Both the position numbers and the translations under genes were made by a program. 64,000 bases of DNA from CAYVFC01 sp964450715 (GTDB lineage Bacteria; Myxococcota_A; Polyangia; Polyangiales; JAFGIB01). Positions 61,309 to 64,000 of this stretch are shown here, piece by piece (position 1 is the first letter of the stretch; each line of letters begins with the position of its first letter). The notes under the pieces were generated by a model that ran no database searches, was not told the DNA's origin, and saw only the letters and a program-made list of their open reading frames with translations. Where the stretch lies: the NCBI GenBank assembly GCA_964450715.1, contig CAYVFC010000030.1:1-64000 (forward strand). Direction: 5' to 3'.

Positions 61309-61422
61309 GTGCCCTCTCCGGGTCACGGGAAGCGCGCGCTCTAGCATCCGCGCTAGGTTTCACGCTGCCCGGGCTAGCCGGACGACTCTGCCGCGCGCTT
61401 CCCGCGACCCCGCGTACGACCA
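61309..61422. repeat. Palindromic repeat (GGTCACCGGAACCGCGCG type), copy 2, inverted
   Basis: Arms GGGTCACGGGAAGCGCGCG (61320-61338) and CGCGCGCTTCCCGCGACCC (61392-61410) pair with one wobble. The flanks CGTGCCCTCTCC and GCGTACGACCAT match those of the copy at 47909-48021 in reverse. It again occupies the gap between two convergent genes. Confidence 0.8.
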
Positions 61423-61464
61423 TCCCGGTCCGCGAAAGCAACGGACGCCTCGCTGAGGCGATCT

Positions 61465-61550
61465 CTCGAAAAGACGCGGCGACCCGTCTCGTTCGAATCC
61501 GGGCTTACCGCTCGTTATTACCGCAACCGCCGTCGCCGCGTCTTTTCGAG
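61465..61550. repeat. 86-bp inverted-repeat element with 19 bp perfect arms
   Basis: CTCGAAAAGACGCGGCGAC (61465-61483) is perfectly inverted at 61532-61550 around a 48-base interior. It lies 24 bases from the stop codon of the convergent membrane-protein gene. It has MITE-like geometry but no second copy in this window, so it could equally be a large 3' hairpin. The rest of the 61230-61573 gap contains only the repeat listed just before it. Confidence 0.7.
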
Positions 61551-61573
61551 TGGTCGCTCGCCGACAAGGGGGG

Positions 61574-64000
61574 TCAGAAATTCACCATCTGCGCGTAAAA
61601 GCAGAAGTAGCGTTTGCTGACGTTGTTGGCGCTCACGGTGAAGGCGACGTCCACCCGGCGGCTGCGGGTCCGTTGGCGGATGGGCAGGTTGAACCAGTGC
61701 ATCACCGTGTCCTTGTGCGTGTCCTCGGCATAGGCGCGGGTGCCGTCGATGACGATGGAGAAGCTGACCGGCCGGCGCTTGAGCAGCAGGCGCCCCTCGT
61801 GCTCCACGCCGAAGTAGCCGACCAGCGCGTCTCCCACCCGCACGCGAGGGTAGATCACGCCGAGCACCGCGTCGTCGATGGGGCGGGCGCGGATGCAGCG
61901 CCGCATGGTGTACTCCTTGATGGTGACCGGGTAGGCCGATACGTAGCTGTTTATGTCCGGATCCCCGTTCTCGTCCGGGCAGACGAACATGTCGCCGAAG
62001 CGCGGGCAGCTGCGGTTGATCTCCGGGTACTCGACACCGGCGCGTGCGCGGCGGATACCCTCCAGAAAGTCGAAGACCACCCGGCGCACCCGCGGCGTCC
62101 CCGCCCCCTCCAACCGAAGGGGCGGCGTCCACTCCGAGAGACCGATACCCGCGCCGAGCAGGGCGAGCGTACCGAAGCCGATCAGCGCCGCGCTCAGCGG
62201 ACCCGGATGGGACCAGCGCTCGACCCGGGCCGTCAGCGCCTCCAGCGGTCGGCGCAGCGCTTCCAGGCCCTGCCGGCGGTCGGCCAGGGCGAGCGCACAG
62301 GCCAGCAATAGCCCCAGCAGCGAGAGCGGCAGGCCCATCTCGTCGAGCAGCGTACGCTCGAAGACAAAGCGGTAACGCCCCGGCGCCAAGGGCACGGTCA
62401 TGAAGCCGGTGGTTTCGGGCTCGGCCTCGAGCGAGACGGTGCCGATGGGCAGCGTCTGTCCGTCCCGGTAGGCGGACCAGCGCGAGAAGTAGGAGACGTT
62501 CAGGCGCAGCGTACCGCGAGAGCCGGGCGCCGCCTCGAGCACGATCTCCTCGTCGTCGAACCGTCGCAGGGTGACCTCGCCCTGACCGTCGATGACGCGA
62601 AAGGGATCGGGCCGATAGCCCTTGAAACGATATATCTTCAGGCGGCCGAAGCGCTGCAGCAGATCGAACTGCTCCTCGGGAAGGTTCTTCTTGGTGACGG
62701 CGTAGCGAACGTTGAGCGCCTCCAGGATCTCCGGCTCCCGGGTTCGCATCTTGTAGAGGTAGTTCTCGCAGGGGGTGAAGCCGCGCTTGTAGATGGGCCG
62801 GCCCAGGTCCAGCGCCAGGTCCATCAGCTCGTGCTCGTGCCCGGTGAACAAGCCTATGCGGTAGAAGCCCCCGGCGGGCAGGTTGCGCTTGGCCCAGGCG
62901 ACCACCTGCTCGCGCTCCTCGCCGAGCGGCCGGTCGGGCTCGAGCACCAGCTGCCGGGTCAGGTGACGGGCCCAGAAGGCCTGCAGCAGCGGTACTAGAA
63001 ACGCGGTGATGGCGAACCCCACCACCAGCGCCTTGCAGGCGGGTTGCAGGTAGCGCCCCCAGAGGTCCGACGGCGGAGCCTCGGTAGCCGGCAGCGCCGC
63101 TGCCTCGCTGCGCGAGAGCGAGCGGGCCAGCCGCACCACCACCACCACCAGGTAGCCCGCCAGCGTGAACCAGAAGGGCTTGACCATGGTGGACACGCGG
63201 ATGAACTGCACCCGGGTGAAAGCGCGGAACAGCTCGGGCAGGTGCAGCTCGTCGATGAAGGTGGCGCTGCAGAGCAGCGGCACCAGCAGCGCCATCAGCG
63301 CGGTGAACAGCAGGGCGAAGCGGCGGGTGCTGAGCGCCACCGCCGCTCCCAGCACGCCGAAGGCCAGCACGAAGCCCAGGGTGCCGGGCAGCGCGTCCAG
63401 GTCCAGCAGCCCCTTGGCCATCTCGTAGGTGGTGTCCCACCAGACCCCCATGGGGAAGATGAAGGCGCGGTTGGCCAGAAAGGGCAGCAGCCAGACCGAG
63501 CCGATCAGGAGCGCGAGCAGGCTGCCGAGCAGCAGCCTGAGCATGGCGGCCGGCGCGCGGATCTCTCGGGCAAAGGCGGCGGCCAGGGCGCACACGGCAA
63601 AGATGATGGGCAGCAGCAGCAGGTGAACCGGGTGGGTGATCAGGGCCAGGCCCATCCAGAAGCCGAAAGCGGCGATATCCCGCAGCCGCCTCTGCCCGAC
63701 CAGGGCGGGCAAACGGCTGAACGCCAGCAAGGCGAAGGCGAGCGACAGGCTCTGCGGCCACACGCCGTAGACGATGGTGTAGGCCCAGCCCCCGAAGCGG
63801 AACTCGGAAATGTCGGTGAGCGCCAGCACCGCGGCCAGCACTCCTACGTGGGGACCGCCGACCACCCGCCCGAAGCGGTAGCTCGCGTAGCCGGTGAGCA
63901 CGTGCGACAGCCAGAAGGCCACGGCGTAGGCCTGCCCGAAGCTCAGCAGACCGAGAAAGAGCGCGTGCACGGCGTTGATCCACAGGTCGGTACCGATGGG
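61574..64000 (-). CDS. Large polytopic membrane protein (5' end beyond window)
   Basis: At least 808 residues and still open at the right edge (an upstream in-frame stretch reads IGTDLWINAVHALF), so the start is missing. The N-terminal half has about ten membrane helices with polar turns, including HPVHLLLLPII and RVQFIRVSTMVKPFWF. Further hydrophobic segments lie in the second half, alternating with extracytoplasmic regions (GGFYRIGLFTGHEHEL, ENYLYKMRTREPEILEALNV, LNVSYFSRWSAYRDG). The layout resembles YfhO/GT-C-like or 6-pyruvoyl-type membrane proteins that act on lipid-linked substrates, but I cannot assign a family with confidence. The C-terminal 200 residues are soluble and end in YFCFYAQMVNF. 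Confidence 0.7.
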   Translation of the reverse strand, partial: PIGTDLWINAVHALFLGLLSFGQAYAVAFWLSHVLTGYASYRFGRVVGGPHVGVLAAVLALTDISEFRFGGWAYTIVYGVWPQSLSLAFALLAFSRLPALVGQRRLRDIAAFGFWMGLALITHPVHLLLLPIIFAVCALAAAFAREIRAPAAMLRLLLGSLLALLIGSVWLLPFLANRAFIFPMGVWWDTTYEMAKGLLDLDALPGTLGFVLAFGVLGAAVALSTRRFALLFTALMALLVPLLCSATFIDELHLPELFRAFTRVQFIRVSTMVKPFWFTLAGYLVVVVVRLARSLSRSEAAALPATEAPPSDLWGRYLQPACKALVVGFAITAFLVPLLQAFWARHLTRQLVLEPDRPLGEEREQVVAWAKRNLPAGGFYRIGLFTGHEHELMDLALDLGRPIYKRGFTPCENYLYKMRTREPEILEALNVRYAVTKKNLPEEQFDLLQRFGRLKIYRFKGYRPDPFRVIDGQGEVTLRRFDDEEIVLEAAPGSRGTLRLNVSYFSRWSAYRDGQTLPIGTVSLEAEPETTGFMTVPLAPGRYRFVFERTLLDEMGLPLSLLGLLLACALALADRRQGLEALRRPLEALTARVERWSHPGPLSAALIGFGTLALLGAGIGLSEWTPPLRLEGAGTPRVRRVVFDFLEGIRRARAGVEYPEINRSCPRFGDMFVCPDENGDPDINSYVSAYPVTIKEYTMRRCIRARPIDDAVLGVIYPRVRVGDALVGYFGVEHEGRLLLKRRPVSFSIVIDGTRAYAEDTHKDTVMHWFNLPIRQRTRSRRVDVAFTVSANNVSKRYFCFYAQMVNF

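Noticed and set aside
61485..61515. TTCGAATCC resembling a tRNA T-loop
   Set aside because: No matching T-stem, acceptor stem or anticodon arm could be built around it; it is the interior of an inverted-repeat element.
61518..63983. An 821-codon alternative frame on the minus strand over the membrane protein
   Set aside because: It is Arg/Ala-rich out-of-frame translation. The neighbouring frame gives coherent membrane helices.

Overview
The window is GC-rich DNA that looks like a chromosomal segment of a Myxococcota / deltaproteobacterial-type organism, probably a metagenome-assembled contig because it carries one 100-N scaffold gap (4151-4250). The affiliation is inferred from large lipoproteins with Cys-rich DUF4215 repeats and MopE-type DxDxDG repeats, a PknK-like giant kinase, a complete BatA-E operon, and a near-perfect match to the LexA box known from Myxococcus xanthus ahead of an imuA-imuB-dnaE2 cassette. 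No rRNA, tRNA, CRISPR array or transposase gene was found.

Layout. 1-3619: a type-B carboxylesterase lipoprotein and a fused MsrA-MsrB. 3922-15408: a surface-protein island with two DUF4215 lipoproteins (one ending in a C-type lectin domain, one in TIG and Kelch-like regions) and two tandem, opposite-strand paralogs built from MopE repeats, a PKD domain and a beta-helix. 15571-21449: a nucleotidyltransferase remnant, a metallophosphoesterase, a monoacylglycerol-lipase-like hydrolase and a 1381-residue kinase-ATPase. 21465-30821: an eight-gene minus-strand operon moxR-DUF58-DUF4381-like-batA-batB-batC-batD-batE. 30997-35127: a Cys-rich protein, an L-domain lipoprotein bracketed by two inverted MITE copies, a Dph6-like PP-loop protein and a VapBC pair. 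35136-41851: the SOS mutasome imuA-imuB-dnaE2, then a ParD-like/zeta toxin-antitoxin pair. 41883-50818: an MFS permease, an acyl-CoA dehydrogenase with an ACAD10/11-type phosphotransferase and a divergent AraC regulator, a stand-alone AICAR transformylase, a thioesterase and a DctP-like binding protein. 50824-64000: a beta-helix lipoprotein, speD-speE, DAHP synthase, a YkgJ-type protein, a family-2 glycosyltransferase, an RlmI-like methyltransferase, a ZIP-like transporter interrupted by a cyclic-nucleotide-binding domain, and a large membrane protein that runs off the right edge.

Two themes stand out. First, the DAHP synthase gene is preceded by what reads as a complete transcription attenuator: a 26-codon leader peptide with three Tyr and three Phe codons in an eight-codon stretch, a 10-bp stem enclosing those codons, and a strong intrinsic terminator ending just before the ribosome binding site. 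Second, the region is heavily colonised by small non-autonomous repeats. There are at least three MITE-like families with terminal inverted repeats and at least four families of short palindromic repeats. The palindromes lie in gaps between convergent genes and also in frame inside genes (carboxylesterase, imuA, rlmI, and probably the 5' end of the DUF4381-like gene). One MITE has a matching empty site in the neighbouring paralog, one supplies the stop codon of a gene, and two copies of another each abut a stop codon.
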